Notes: generated from the sequence alone by a model not told the origin. 64,000 nt of DNA from Bufo bufo (GCF_905171765.1 NC_053390.1:164836166-164900165), one strand, 5' to 3'. Counted from the stretch's first letter, positions 12,613-25,075 are shown. Made by a program: numbers and translations.

Positions 12613-15564
12613 CTAATCTGCACAAGGGATGGAAAGGTCCTGTGGGATCCATGCCTGGTTAATTTTTATGAACGTCAGCTTGTCCACATTGGCTGTAGAC
12701 AGGCGGCTGCGTTTGTCTGTAATGACACCCCCTGCCGTGCTGAATACACGTTCAGACAAAACGCTGGCCGCCGGGCAGGCTAGCACCTCCAAGGCATAAA
12801 AGGCTAGCTCTGGCCACGTGGACAATTTGGAGACCCAGAAGTTGAATGGGGCCGAACCATCAGTCAGTACGTGGAGGGGTGTGCACACGTACTGTTCCAC
12901 CATGTTAGTGAAATGCTGCCTCCTGCTAACACGTTCCGTATCAGGTGGTGGTGCAGTTAGCTGTGGCGTGGTGACAAAACTTTTCCACATCTCTGCCATG
13001 CTAACCCTGCCCTCAGAGGAGCTGGCCGTGACACAGCTGCGTTGGCGACCTCTTGCTCCTCCTCTGCCTTCGCCTTGGGCTTCCACTTGTTCCCCTGTGA
13101 CATTTGGGAATGCTCCCATTAGCGCGTCTACCAACGTGCGCTTGTACTTGCGCATCTTCCTATCACGCTCCAGTGCAGGAAGTAGGGTGGGCACATTGTT
13201 TTTGTACCGGGGATCCAGCAGGGTGGCAACCCAGTAGTCCGCACACGTTAAAATGTGGGCAACTCTGCTGTCGTTGCGCAGGCACTGCAGCATGTAGTCG
13301 CTCATGTGTGCCAGGCTGCCAAGAGGTAAGGACAAGCTGTCCTCTGTGGGAGGCGTATCGTCATCGTCCTGCGTTTCCCCCCAGCCACGCACCAGTGATG
13401 GGCCCGAGCTGCGTTGGGTGCCACCCCGCTGTAAACATGCTTCATCCTCCTCCTCCTCATCCTCCTCGTCCTCCAGTAGTGGGCCCTGTCTGGCCACATT
13501 TGTACCTGGCCTCTGCTGTTGCAAAAAACCTCCCTCTGAGTCACTTCTAAGAGACTGGCCTGAAAGTGCTAAAAATGACCCCTCTTCCTCCTCCTCCACC
13601 TGGGCCACCTCCTCCTCCATCATCGCTCTAAGAGTTTTTTCATGGAGACATAGAAGTGGTATTGTAATGCTGATAACGGCGACAGCGCAACAGGGCACAC
13701 AGGTCTCGCATGGAGGCCCAGTTATTGGTGGTGAAGTGGTGCTGTTCCGCAGTGCGACTGACCTGTGCAAGCTGCAGCTGAAACTCCACTATGGCCTGCT
13801 GCTGCTCGCACAGTCTGTCCAGCATGTGCAAGGTGGAGTTCCACCTGGTGGGCACGTCGCATATGAGGCGGTGAGCGGGAAGGCCGAAGTTACGCTGTAG
13901 CGCAGACAGGCGAGCAGCGGCAGGATGTGAACGCCGGAAGCGCGCACAGACGGCCCGCACTTTATGCAGCAGCTCTGACATGTCGGGGTAGTTGTGAATG
14001 AACTTCTGCACCACCAAATTCAGCACATGCGCCAGGCAAGGGATGTGCGTCAAACTAGCTAGTCCCAGAGCTGCGACGAGATTTCGCCCATTATCGCACA
14101 CCACCAGGCCGGGCTTGAGGCTCACCGGCAGCAACCACTCATCGGTCTGTTGTTCAATAACCCGCCACAACTCCTGCGCGGTGTGGGGCCTGTCCCCCAA
14201 ACATATGAGTTTCAGAATGGCCTGCTGACGTTTACCCCGGGCTGTGCTGAAGTTGGTGGTGAAGGTGTGTGGCTGACTGGATGCGCAGGTGGAAGAAGAG
14301 GAGGAGGAAGCCGAGTAGGAGGAGGAGGCAAAGAATGTTGCCCTGCGATCCTTGGCGGCGGAAGGACGTGCGCCAAAGAGCTCTCCGCCTGGGGCCCAGC
14401 CGCCACTACATTTACCCAGTGTGCAGTTAGGGAGATATAGCGTCCCTGGCCATGCTTACTGGTCCCCGTATCTGTGGTTAGGTGGACCTTGCCACAGATG
14501 GCGTTGCGCAGTGCACACTTGATTTTATCGGATACTTGCTTGTGCAGGGAAGGCTCGGCTCTCTTGGAGAAGTAGTGGCGGCTGGGAACAACATACTGTG
14601 GGACAGCAAGCTACATACTGTGAGACAGTTTGAAGCTGTCTGTGTCCACCAGCCTGAATGAGAGTATTTCATAGGCCAGTAGTTTAGAAATGCTGGCATT
14701 CAGGGCCAGGGATCGAGGGTGGCTAGGTGGGAATTTACGCTTTCTCTCAAATGTTTGTGAGATGGAGAGCTGAACGCTGCCGTGTGACATGGTGGAGATG
14801 CTTGGTGACGGAGGTGGTGGTGTTGGTGGTACATCCTCTGTTTGCTGGGCGGCAGGTGCCAACGTTCCTCCAGAGGCGGAGGAAGAGGCCGAGGCAGCAG
14901 CAGAAGAGGTAGCAGGGGGAGCCTGAGTGTGTTCCTTGTTTTTAAGGTGTTTACTCCACTGCAGTTCATGCTTTGCATGCAGATGCCTGGTCATGCAGGT
15001 TGTGCTAAGGTTCGGAACGTTAATGCCTCGCTTCAGGCTCTGATGGCACAGCGTGCAAACCACTCGGGTCTTGTCGTCAGCACATTGTTTGAAGAACTGC
15101 CACGCCAGGGAACTCCTTGAAGCTGCCTTTGGGGTGCTCGGTCCCAGGTGGCGGTGGCCAGTAGCAGGCGAACTCTCTTGGCGGCGGGTGTTCTGATTTT
15201 GCCCACTGCTCCCTCTTTTGCTACGCTGTTGGCTCGGTCTCACCACTGCCTCTTCCTCCGAACTCTGAAAGTCAGTGGCACGACCTTCATTCCATGTGGG
15301 GTCTAGGACCTCATCGTCCCCAGCATCGTCTTCCACCCAGTCTTCCTCCCTGACCTCCTGTTCAGTCTGCACACTGCAGAAAGACGCAGCAGTTGGCACC
15401 TGTGTTTCATCATCATCAGAGACGTGCTGAGGTGGTATTCCCATGTCCTCATAATCAGAAAACATAAGTGGTTGTGCGTCAGTGCATTCTATGTCTTCCA
15501 CCGCTGGGGAAGGGCTAGGTGGATGCCCTTGGGAAACCCTGCCAGCAGAGTCTTCAAACAGCAT
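12613..15564 (-). pseudogene. hAT transposase, BED-finger type, inactivated
   Basis: The N-terminal part (15564-14611, 317 codons) holds an acidic region and a BED-type zinc finger (CTLCHQ, then TRHLHAKH). It ends at a TAG (14608-14610) after which the same frame continues. A shift near 14215-14260 moves to the frame carrying the RNase-H-like core (GDRPHTAQELW, VVCDNGRNL, HIPCLAHVLNLVVQKF, TRWNSTLHML). A second shift near 13690 returns to the first frame. That frame encodes an acidic insert and the C-terminal hAT dimerisation segment (PFNFWVSKLSTWPELAFYAL, SERVFSTAG), ending at 12613. One stop and two frameshifts make it non-functional. The family is the Ac/ZBED-like hAT group; a host ZBED gene is unlikely given the transposon ends. 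Confidence 0.85.
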
Positions 15565-16599
15565 AAGAGACTGCTACATAAGTTGAGGCTCAGACAGTTT
15601 GGCTATCTATTTAGGTACCGTATTACACTAACACAGGCACAGCAGTAACCACAGATTTAGCTGAATATAAATTGTAGGCCTAGTATTTAGGCCCTAGATG
15701 ACAGGTATCCCTTTACGGACAGAATTACACTTGGAGATGCACGGTAGCGTGTGAAGTTATTGAGGATGACCCTATCAGCACTTGAATTTGCACCTTCAAT
15801 GTAATATACCCTTTTATGGATAGATTTAAACTTGGCCTGCTACAGCAGAAACCACTGATTTAGGGAATTGCTATTTTGGGAATTGAATTTCAACCCAGAA
15901 CAAAAACTGTGCTTTGACGGACACTAGAAAACTTGTCCAGCCACAGCTGGAACACCAGATTTAGGGTATTGCTATTTTGGCAATTGTATTTCACCCCTCA
16001 ATAAAATAGCAAGCACAGCCAAGCCCCTGATGTAGGATATAGCAAAAAACAACAACACACTATTGATGGTTAAATGGACTTGGTGGCAGCTTGTGCTGCG
16101 CACCACAAGACACAAAATGGCCGCCGATCACCCCAGAAAAAAGTGACAGAAAAACACTCTGGGCAGCATAAAAACAATGAGCAATTAACTAGCAGAAGTT
16201 GAATGATACACAGCTGTAGATCGATAACTTCATTAGGTGTTTTTGATGAGTAAATCCCTGCTAATCTGGCCCTAATAGCAGCAGCTGCATCCTATCCCTA
16301 CACTGATCAGAGCAGAGTGACGTGCGGCGCTATGTGACTCCAGCTTAAATAGGGGCTGGGTCACATGCTGCACTAGCCAATCACAGCCATGCCAATAGTA
16401 GGCATGGCTGTGATGGCCTCTTGGGGCAAGTAGTATGACGCTTGTTGATTGGCTGCTTTGCAGCCTTTCAAAAAGCGCCAAGAAAGCACCGAACACCGAA
16501 CCCAGACTTTTACGTAAATGTTCGGGTCCAAGTCACGAACACCCCAAAATTCGGTACGAACCTGAACTATACAGTTCGGGTTCGCTCATCCCTAATCAT

Positions 16600-17480
16600 G
16601 ATATTAAATAAAGACCATACATGCCAAAACAAAAATAAGCAACATCAGTAGTACAATGCCAATACAATAAAAAAAAAATATCCTCAATCCCATTTCCACG
16701 ACCCCCCGCCGACACCTGGAGAGGAGGCCAAGTAAATTCAAAAGAAGTCTCCATCCACTTAATCAAAAGTAAGTGAAACGTTGATGATTCCCCATGGTTC
16801 TTATAGTAGACCTTCTCAGAGATACAGAGTAGGTTCATTGCAGTGCGCCAAACCTCAAAAGACAGATTATTTTTCAAATGTTTTGGTGATTTTTCTCTTC
16901 GCAACATATACAGCTTTCAATCCCCCAAGTACGTTGCCTTATTTCACAATTATGCCGTTGTTATTACCAACTATGATGTTTATCGGGTCAAAAGGAATTG
17001 CAATATGAAAATTCTTATCGTCAGAATAATGGCATACCAATAAACATGAAGATTGGGACACCGCCAAATCATATGAACCAGATCTGTATCAACAATCTTA
17101 GGCCGAGTTCACACGAACGTGTGTGACCCGTGCCTGTGCTGCGGCCCGCAAATAGCAGGCCGCAATGCACGATCGCCGGCCGTTGGTCAGCCGCATCGGA
17201 TCGCGGACCCATTCACTTTAATGGGTCCGCGATCAGGCCGTTCCGCTAAAAGATAGGACTTGTTCTATCTTTTTGCGGAACGGAAGTACGGGACGTAACC
17301 CCACGGAAGCACTCCGTAGTGCTTCAAAGGGGTCCCGTCCTGTGCGGCTGTTCCGCGATTCCGGATTTGCGGACCCATTGAAGTGAATGGGTCCGCATCC
17401 ATGATGCGGAATTCACACGGATCACACACGTTCGTGTGAACTTAGCCTTACACCTAGGGCAGACTTCTCCTTCATTAGAT
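16600..17480 (-). pseudogene. L1/Tx1-type LINE ORF2 C-terminal remnant
   Basis: On the minus strand a decayed frame contains CPRCKIVDTDLVHMIWRC. This is the cysteine/histidine C-terminal motif of L1-clade ORF2 proteins and resembles the fragment at 48353-49233. Several stops and shifts follow toward 16600. The motif is split by a MITE (17101-17447); removing the MITE and one TTA copy restores the codons around the junction. It has no 5' part and no visible target duplication. Confidence 0.6.
17101..17447. mobile_element. MITE with TTA duplication, inserted in the LINE remnant
   Basis: It is flanked by TTA at 17098-17100 and 17448-17450. Terminal inverted repeats are GGCCGAGTTCACACGAACGT and, on the other strand, GGCTAAGTTCACACGAACGT. 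Internal palindromes include GCGGACCCATTCA with its complement. A 3-bp TWA duplication is typical of PIF/Harbinger elements. There is no coding capacity. Confidence 0.8.
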
Positions 17481-17619
17481 CAAATCTATTTAACCTTTTC
17501 GATGTGTAGTATACATTATATAATGTGAAAATCTAAAAGTAACAGTTACACTTTTGGTAAATTAATTTCAAAGCATTTGTCCATAACTCCTGATATAATG
17601 AGACAGACATTTTTCATCA

Positions 17620-18242
17620 GAGCCGTTAGCCCAGCGGTCCATGCTGCCTCTGTGCTCCATGCCAGAGATTACTTCCAGCTGGAGACCTATACTGTTGTTA
17701 GGGCTTGTATGGGTGTGTCTCTCCTCACTTGTGAGGCAGCATGTACACGCCCTCTGTCTCACCAGCCTATGGCTTGATTGCAGGAAGTATTTAAAGGCGC
17801 TTACTACCACAGCAACTCATGGTCACTAGCTTGCCTAGTTCCAAGTGTGAAGGTGTTTTTCAAGTTCTGCTTTGCTGTGTAACGGATCCTGCTTTTGGAA
17901 TTATCGTATTTTGCCTGTTTGCCGCCTGCCTCTGACTTTGTTTACGGACCTTGCTTGCTTGCCACTTGCCTCTGACCTTGGACTTCGTTTACGGACCTTG
18001 CTAGATCTCTGCCTGCCCTGACCACGTACTTCCCCTTGGTGCTTTCACCGGTATCTCTGATCCCCTGGTCAGCTGCCACTGACTTGGGGACTGCTCTGCA
18101 GTGGCACCTGGCAACTACACTAATGGCCCACGCCTATCCTCTCCATCAGAAGCTCTAGTAAAGACCAGGTAGTTGCTTAGTCACGCCCCTCCAGAGAATA
18201 GCCAGTCAGTGGCGCAGTGGGTCCACACCCGCTTGCATAACA
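17620..18242 (+). mobile_element. Solo LTR, Ty3/gypsy-like
   Basis: A TATA-like box (GTATTTAAAGG, about 17787) is followed by pyrimidine-rich CTTGCTTGCC repeats. The 3' end GGGTCCACACCCGC leads to TAACA at 18238-18242. This arrangement fits amphibian gypsy-type LTRs. The left end and target duplication could not be fixed. No internal coding region adjoins it, so a solo LTR is likely. Confidence 0.5.
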
Positions 18243-18483
18243 ATAGCTCTATATAATACTCATCTTTTTAAAATATATTTATCTCACTCAGCTGAGAGTA
18301 TAATTTAGCTAGTAGTTTTTTTCCTAGTTTTAGAGCTGAGTAAGACCCTTAAATAACCCATGATGTTCTAATTTGAAAACCAGAGCGTTAAGCTGTACTC
18401 TAAGAGCATATTGTACCTGTAAGTACAATTGGAAGGCCTTATCATCTGCACCATACTCTCACTTCATCTGCTTAAAAGACTTA
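18243..18483. other. Short AT-rich spacer, nothing recognised
   Basis: No open frame of note, repeat or RNA gene is visible between the LTR and the next MITE. Confidence 0.5.
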
Positions 18484-18790
18484 CGCTGGGTTCACACCAG
18501 AGCGTACTGAATGTACGCTCTGTATGCGCGATTGTACGGGCGTTTACAATCGCGCATACAGAGCGTATAGTGTCGCGCGTTCCCGGAAGTCTATGTACGG
18601 GAACGCGCGACACTACGCCCCAAAGAAGCTCCTGAACTTCTTGGGGCGTCGGGCGTTTTACAGCGCGATCGTACGCGCTGTAAAACGCCCAGGTGAGAAC
18701 AATGCCGATAGGTAAGCATTGGTTTCTCCTTGTTGAGCGTTTTACAGCGCGTAGGAACGCGCTGTAAAACGCTCAGGTCTGAACCGGCTG
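18484..18790. mobile_element. MITE made of five consecutive hairpins
   Basis: The ends carry CGCTGGGTTCACACC and, inverted, GGTCTGAACCGGCTG. Inside are five near-perfect palindromes in series, at about 18511-18568, 18568-18616, 18615-18648, 18650-18690 and 18735-18774. The last two share the arm CGTTTTACAGCGCG. CpG content is high. The ORFs across it are by-products of symmetry. Confidence 0.75.
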
Positions 18791-19264
18791 TAAGGCTTGT
18801 AATTTTTTAACCACTGTGAGATAAATAAAACTCCATGCCAAAATCACTTGGCTTGTGGTAAATCCTCAGGAAAACGAGAGTTATGCCAGAAGGGAGTAAA
18901 CATGAAAAAAACATGTATCCCCCAAAACTTTTGCAGCATCCTACTTGTGCAAGACTTATCAAACTCTTTCCTCAACAAAACTTGTGATTGAAGTGCGTTA
19001 ATGATTAAATTAAATGAAAAACACTTCATCTGGGGAAATGGTTTAATCCATTCTACAAACATATCATCACACTCTATCTGTGATAACTGTGCAGCTGAGA
19101 AAAAAAATATAGCAAATTCATCTCACTGTGGCAGGCGCAGCACTATGAAGTGCCTTTTGCGCTGTCGCATTAGAAGAATTTTAATATCTCTGACCTTTTA
19201 GTCTAACCAAACTGTCTATTACTCTGTAATTCCTCTAGCGCCGTTCTATGGAAACAGTAGGTTT
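18791..19264. other. Unique-looking intergenic sequence
   Basis: Short ORFs of up to about 72 codons on both strands have no recognisable motif. The stretch ends in the 14-bp target site of the LINE insertion. Confidence 0.4.
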
Positions 19265-19379
19265 AAAGAGCACACCAAGGGGGCGTGGCCTGGACGTCTA
19301 CAGAGATGGCAGCGTGATCCCTGAGCTCCGCTGCTCTTGCTACTAAAACAGGCCGATTCAGCTTACAGCGGCGTGTCAC

Positions 19380-20777
19380 ATGGGGAAAAAGTTACCCCTG
19401 AAGAAGCCCTTTACCCAACCGTCCTCCCGAGGGGAAAGAACACTGGACACTTACCTCACTCGCGGCTCCCAGCTTCCGTCCTCTCAGAGAGGCCCTCTCC
19501 AACGGTCAGCAACAGGCGCCATTACAGTGCCGACGGCCGCCGAATCCTCAGCCACAGCAGGTGAGCGCAACAGTAAGATAGCAGGGGAACCCTCTCTTTC
19601 CCCCTTAGCTACGGAATTTTTACCGGAGCGGTCCACAAGCACTCCAGACCTAGGCCTAGAGTTCCCTGGCTGGCTACAGGGATCCCAGGATACGCACATT
19701 AGCATGCCGCCTAAAATGGCGCTTAAACAGGCTAAACAGCCTGCGGCTACACCAGCACGCCGCCGTGAGTGGGGAGACAGCCCTGAAGTGGAAGCAGACA
19801 CAGCTTCTGCCACTTTATACCCACCTGAGGAAACAAATATATGGAGCCAACGCTCAGTATCTGGGGATGAAAATAGGGATGAGCCCCCTTGTGCCTCTCA
19901 GGATATGAAATCCCTACAACAAGCAATACAGCAGATGCCTACAAAAGAGGATTTTAAAGTAATGGTAGCAGGGGTGCATGATGCCTTTAAAGCTGAAATT
20001 TCTTCACTGAGAGTGGACTTTCAACAAGTCTCTGCCCGAGTAGATCAGATTGAAACGGAGCATGATGACACCAGAAGGTATGTGTCCAAATTACAGTCTA
20101 TTATAGCCACTCAATCCCAAGCTATTAAAGAAAATACTAATCATCTAGAGGATTTAGACAACAGAGGACGCCGTAATAATATACGGGTTAGGGGTCTGCT
20201 AGAATCGGAATCTGATGAGGATTTGGACATTATATTGAACGAACTGTTTAATCTGATTTTGGCGCCCCAAGCACCACTAGCCATCAAACTTGATAGGGCC
20301 CACAGAGCGCTTAGGCCGAAAAATACAACGTCACAACCACGAGATGTGATTTGTTGCCTGCATGACTTCCGCCTGAAAGAATCCATTATGGCCAAGGCGC
20401 GTACTTTACGTACGATTTCTTTTAAAGATTCAAGTGTACATCTATACCAGGACTTATCTTGGCTGACCTTACAGAAAAGGAGAAGCCTTCAACCTCTATT
20501 AGCATGTTTGAAGGACCTCAAAATCCCATATCGTTGGGGCTTCCCCTTTGCCTTGATTGCTACGAAGAATGGCAAGACCTCTGTATTACGCACCCACGCG
20601 GACTTATCCCGTTTTTGTTCCTCTTTGGGCCTTAACACTCCGACCCTGGATAATTGGGAAATCCCAGACCCTCCTCCAGCTCCAGGTCCATCATGGCACA
20701 CAGTCCAGCGGAAAAGAAACCGACCCCCATCCCAACCGGGAGCATATGGATCTCCCCCACGTGACGCGCCTCCTTGA
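19380..20777 (+). CDS. LINE ORF1 protein (L1-type RNA-binding protein)
   Basis: This is a 465-residue open frame starting at the first ATG after the 5' leader. The N-terminal 150 residues are Ser/Thr/Pro-rich and low in structure. Residues about 175-260 are heptad-rich (DFKVMVAGVHDAFKAEISSL and following), consistent with the trimerising coiled coil. Around 259-330 the NRGRRNNIRVRGL motif begins the RRM-like domain. Around 333-415 is the basic C-terminal domain (MAKARTLRTISFKDSSVHLY). In L1 elements this protein coats the LINE RNA as a nucleic-acid chaperone in cytoplasmic particles. The frame is uninterrupted and the length is normal for vertebrate L1 ORF1. A 503-bp spacer separates it from ORF2, longer than in mammalian L1. 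Confidence 0.9.
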   Translation: MGKKLPLKKPFTQPSSRGERTLDTYLTRGSQLPSSQRGPLQRSATGAITVPTAAESSATAGERNSKIAGEPSLSPLATEFLPERSTSTPDLGLEFPGWLQGSQDTHISMPPKMALKQAKQPAATPARRREWGDSPEVEADTASATLYPPEETNIWSQRSVSGDENRDEPPCASQDMKSLQQAIQQMPTKEDFKVMVAGVHDAFKAEISSLRVDFQQVSARVDQIETEHDDTRRYVSKLQSIIATQSQAIKENTNHLEDLDNRGRRNNIRVRGLLESESDEDLDIILNELFNLILAPQAPLAIKLDRAHRALRPKNTTSQPRDVICCLHDFRLKESIMAKARTLRTISFKDSSVHLYQDLSWLTLQKRRSLQPLLACLKDLKIPYRWGFPFALIATKNGKTSVLRTHADLSRFCSSLGLNTPTLDNWEIPDPPPAPGPSWHTVQRKRNRPPSQPGAYGSPPRDAPP

Positions 20778-21280
20778 AAGTTTATATTTGAGGGATTGAA
20801 TCCCTTTGAGGCCTTCAGATAACTATTTTTTTTGAGCAGCAGCTCTTACAATTGATGTAATTGTTTTCACTGCATTTTTTCTCTTTTATTTGATCTTTCT
20901 TGTTTCAGATATTCTCTGAGTTACCATTCTGGCTTCGCCTGTTATGGCGTCCAGTCAGGTCCCTACCAACAGGACTCTATTTGTTGCCCTCTCTCTTTCC
21001 CTCACTCTAGATCTTGAGGCGGGACAGACGTGGGCTTTACTTTTCATTTTTGCTCACGTTATATTGAGTCTTGACTGGGTGATCACATCCATTGTTCAGA
21101 ATTGTATATCATGTTCTTTGTCGTATATGTTGTCCTTTGTCTTCCCCTTTTCCCTTATGTTTCTTCCTCTTAGGTTTCTTATTGCTGGTATACCGAGACA
21201 AACTTCAGTATATGGAGACGGGTGTTCGTTAGGGGATACATCTCTGGTCATTGGCAAGTACTATTACACCACATACACCC

Positions 21281-24200
21281 ATGATTAAGTGCATTTCCTT
21301 GAACGTTAAAGGACTCAACTCTAACGCAAAGCGACGTCTAGCCCTCACTGAGTGTAAATCTCATAGAGCAGACGTGGTTTTCCTGCAGGAGACACATTTT
21401 GACAGAGAGGGCTCCTTCAAATTTGCGGCCAGATCCTTTCCACGAATATATGCAGCTAGTGCTAATACAAAAACTGCTGGAGTCGCTATCCTTTTATCTA
21501 ATACATGTCCGGTGCAAGTGGAATCTGCACAAATTGATGATCATGGTAGATATGTAATACTTAAGGCCTCTCTCCATGGTGCCCCACTTATTTTATGCAA
21601 TATTTATGCCCCAAATTCAAACCAGATTTCGTTCCTGAAGAAGGTTTTTCGAGAATTGGAAAAATATTTACCGGCAGCGCTTGTTGTAGGCGGAGATTTT
21701 AATGTCGCCTTTTCAGAGTATTGGGATAGATTGACCCTCGGAGAAGTGCCACCGTCTAGAGCTCAGCGAAAATTATCACGTCTCTTTAGAAAGCTCATTA
21801 GGCAATATGCCTTGTATGATCTGTGGAGGGTCAATAACCCTTCGGCTAGAACTTATTCGTTTTATTCCCACCCTCACAGGACTCATACTCGTATAGATTA
21901 TTTCTTTGGGAATACACCTGCCCTTAGGATGCTGACAGATGCTGAATTAGGAAATATCACGTGGTCAGATCACGCGCCAATTTCGGTCACGTTTAACCCA
22001 AAGAAAGCTCATCCTAGGATATGCCACTGGCGACTTAATGAGTCCTTATTAACTAAATTACCGACCAGACAGGAGCTGGGTAGTTCCTTGGAAGAGTATT
22101 TTACCTTTAACCAACCCTCGGCCCCATCTATAGCTATATTGTGGGAGGCACATAAGGCCGTTTTCAGAGGTAAATGTATTAGTGTTAGCACTAGATTGAA
22201 GAGGGATTACAATCTCTGATACAATAACACCCTTGCCCAATTAAAACAGTTAGAAACCCGGTTAGGGACTCATCGCTCCTGTCACTTATTACGACGTATA
22301 GTACTTCTCCGTGCCCGTTTACGTGAAATGGCTTTTGAAAAACTCCTATTGTACTCACGCCAACGGTTTTATATGTGGGGGAATAAATCACACACTATTT
22401 TAGCCCGTCAACTGCGGGAGTCAACTGCGACTACTACTCCAATGTCTCTGAGAAAGAGCAATGGAGATATGATATATGACCCTAAAACGATACTTGACCA
22501 ATTTCAGCAATATTATGCTTCCTTATATTCCCTTACACCACAGACACCCTCTGACCCAGTCGACCGCCAAGCACTATTTGACTCTTTTTTGGCTCAAAGT
22601 AATATACCCAAATTATCGCCAGAAGCAGGGTCTGCACTTAATGCTCAGATCACAGCTGAGGAGATCCAAGGTGTAGTCTCCCAATTACCTAATGGCAAGT
22701 CGCCTGGGCCAGATGGGTTACCCTATTCTTATTATAAGACCTTCTCGTCACTCCTCACACCTCATTTATGTACACTTTTTAATTCATTTCTACAAGGTTC
22801 AGCTATACCAGAGACCATGCTCCATTCCCATATAACTCTCATTCCAAAGCCGGGAAGAGATCCCCTAGATTGCGCAAATTACCGCCCTATTGCTCTTCTA
22901 AATTCTGATTTAAAAATATTCACCAAGATATTGGCGGATAGATTGGCATATTGGCTCCCGCGATTGATACACTCAGATCAGGTTGGCTTTGTGAGGGGCC
23001 GGCAGGGCGGGGATAACACGAGAAGACTTATTAATCTGATAGACATTGCCAACAGGAAACATCAACAGGCACTACTACTGAGTTTGGACGCTGAAAAAGC
23101 GTTTGATCGCTTAAGCTGGCCGTTTATGTTTTCCACCCTGCGGGCCTTTGGATTCTCTGGTCCCTTTATCTCAGCCCTCCACTCGTTATATAGCCACCCT
23201 ACAGCGACAATTAAATTACCACATGCAAATTCAGCTCCTTTCCCGATTAAAAACGGCACCAGACAGGGATGTCCGCTCTCCCCTCTCCTGTTTGTGCTTT
23301 GCATTGAACCCCTAGCCGCAGCAATTAGATCCCACCCAGATATTCATGGAATCCTGGTTAACCAAGTGGAATATAAGATATCATTATTTGCAGATGATGT
23401 TTTGCTTACCTTATCAGACCTACATATTACTCTGCCCAACTTATTTAACTTATTAACACTGTATAGTCGGCTTTCTGGATATAAGATTAATTCCTCGAAA
23501 ACAGAAGCCCTCCCCTTAAACTTACCAGTAGATGTATTAACCACGTTACGATCCAACTACCGTTTTCGTTGGCAGGATGCTGCCCTGCGTTATTTAGGTG
23601 TAAATTTAGCAGCGACATATTCTTCTACATACTCCCATAATTTCCCCGCCCTTTTTCGAGAGCTTAGATGTCTAATGACTAAATGGATGTCTCTTCCCAT
23701 ATCCATGTTTGGCCGCATAGCGGCAGTTAAGATGTCCATTCTGCCAAAATTACTCTACCTATTTGAGACCCTCCCGGTACATGTAACAAGGACAGAATTA
23801 CGAGCATTACAGGCGGGTATATTTAAATTCATATGGAATGGGAAGAGACATAGGATAGCTAGTAGTACCCTTATGGCCCTGAAATCTCAAGGGGGGTTGG
23901 CGGTTCCAGACATTACCAAATATTATTGGGCCACACATCTTAGACGGATTCCAGCATGGTCTAAACTTTATGCCTATTCTAGGTGGATGGAAATTGAAAA
24001 ATTGTGGATTGCTCCTATACATCCTAACTCTTTGTTATGGTCTCCAATTCCACACAGTCAATTGCCAGAGTTACTGGGACCAATGTTACATACATACAGA
24101 ATATGGCAGCATTGTAAACACCGTTTTTCCCTGGTTTCTGAGAAATCCTCCATGACATCTTTTCTGTTTACACCACTTTTCGATGCTGGATTGCAGGTCT

Positions 24201-25075
24201 CCTTTTTTAAACCTTGGTTTTCCAGGAAGATATTTAGGTTTGCAGATATGATCGACTATAGAACGTTACAATTACTTTCACTAGATGAGCTTAGAAGATC
24301 TAGGTCACTTACGGAAGTCACTGAGTATCAATACTTACAGATCCAGCATTTGTTCACTACACTATTTCACTCAAAACAGATATCTGTCCCCACGTCTTTT
24401 GAAAGGACATGTAAACTTTCAGAGTCTACTAAAGGTCTTATATCTGAAATATATGTGCTCCTCTCCTCCCCGGCCTCCCCAGCGGCTGTACGCCACTCAT
24501 ATATGTCTAAGTGGGAATCGCTCTTGCACCGTTCCATTTCAGTAGATGAGTGGAGGAAAATTTGGCAAAGAGCTGCGTTGACATCAACGTGTGCTATTCA
24601 TAGGGAAAATACTTACAAAATAATGATGTTTTGGTACCACACCCCTCAGTTATTACATAAGTTTAACCCTGATATTTCAGATCGTTGCTGGAGATGTAAC
24701 GTGGAGGTGGGGTCGCATATCCATATCTTTTGGGAATGCCAGATTTTAAATCCATTCTGGAGTATGGTACAGGAAATTCTATACAGCTTATTTGAAATAA
24801 GATTTCCCTTAGACCCTTATATATATTTATTAAATGTTCCACACGTACCTTTGAAGAAACATTTATTAAAACTAATGTTATACGTCCTGACTGCGGCTAG
24901 ACGTTTGTTGGCAAGATTCTGGAAAAGAGTAGATTGCCCATCACGGGTTGAGCTCATAAATAGTATATTAGAAGTTAGACGCCTCGAACATATGTCGGCT
25001 ACATTGCTTGCCTCGGTTGATAAGTTTGACCAGGTTTGGAAGCAATGGGACGCGATATTTGAAGTCTCAAATTGA
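21281..25075 (+). pseudogene. LINE ORF2 (endonuclease-reverse transcriptase), one in-frame stop
   Basis: ORF2 nicks target DNA and reverse-transcribes the LINE RNA. I start it at the ATG at 21281. The endonuclease shows VVFLQETHF, LCNIYAPNSNQ, VVGGDFNVAF, TRIDYFF and WSDHAPIS. The reverse transcriptase follows with ANYRPIALLNSDLKIFTKIL, LSLDAEKAFDRL, GTRQGCPLSPLLF and the catalytic SLFADDVLL (FADD at about 23387-23398). A C-terminal Cys/His motif CWRCNVEVGSHIHIFWEC lies near 24690. The only lesion I see is TGA at 22217-22219. The next 36 codons to the ATG at 22328 are open in the same frame, and the frame then runs 915 codons to TGA. The stop separates endonuclease from reverse transcriptase, so this copy should not move autonomously unless the stop is read through. 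Confidence 0.9.

Larger units (their letters stand above)
11496..16594 (-). mobile_element. hAT DNA transposon, full length, transposase broken
   Basis: The element is about 5.1 kb. Imperfect terminal inverted repeats start TAGAGTTGAGCAAAC on the left and, on the opposite strand, TAGGGATGAGCGAAC on the right. The flanking 8 bp are ATAATGAT (11488-11495) and ATCATGAT (16595-16602). They match at 7 of 8 bases, as expected of an aged hAT target-site duplication. It contains a minus-strand transposase relic (12613-15564) and a minisatellite (11738-12494). Short elements elsewhere in the window (42524 and 47123) have the related end TAGTGTTGAGCAAAC or a variant and may be its non-autonomous relatives. 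Confidence 0.85.

Noticed and set aside
12818..14440. Several plus-strand ORFs of 90-200 codons
   Set aside because: They are antisense shadows of the minus-strand hAT transposase, including poly-Ser from the complement of its acidic stretch.
12613..15564. Host ZBED-type gene
   Set aside because: The reading frame is broken in three places and sits within hAT inverted repeats with an 8-bp duplication.
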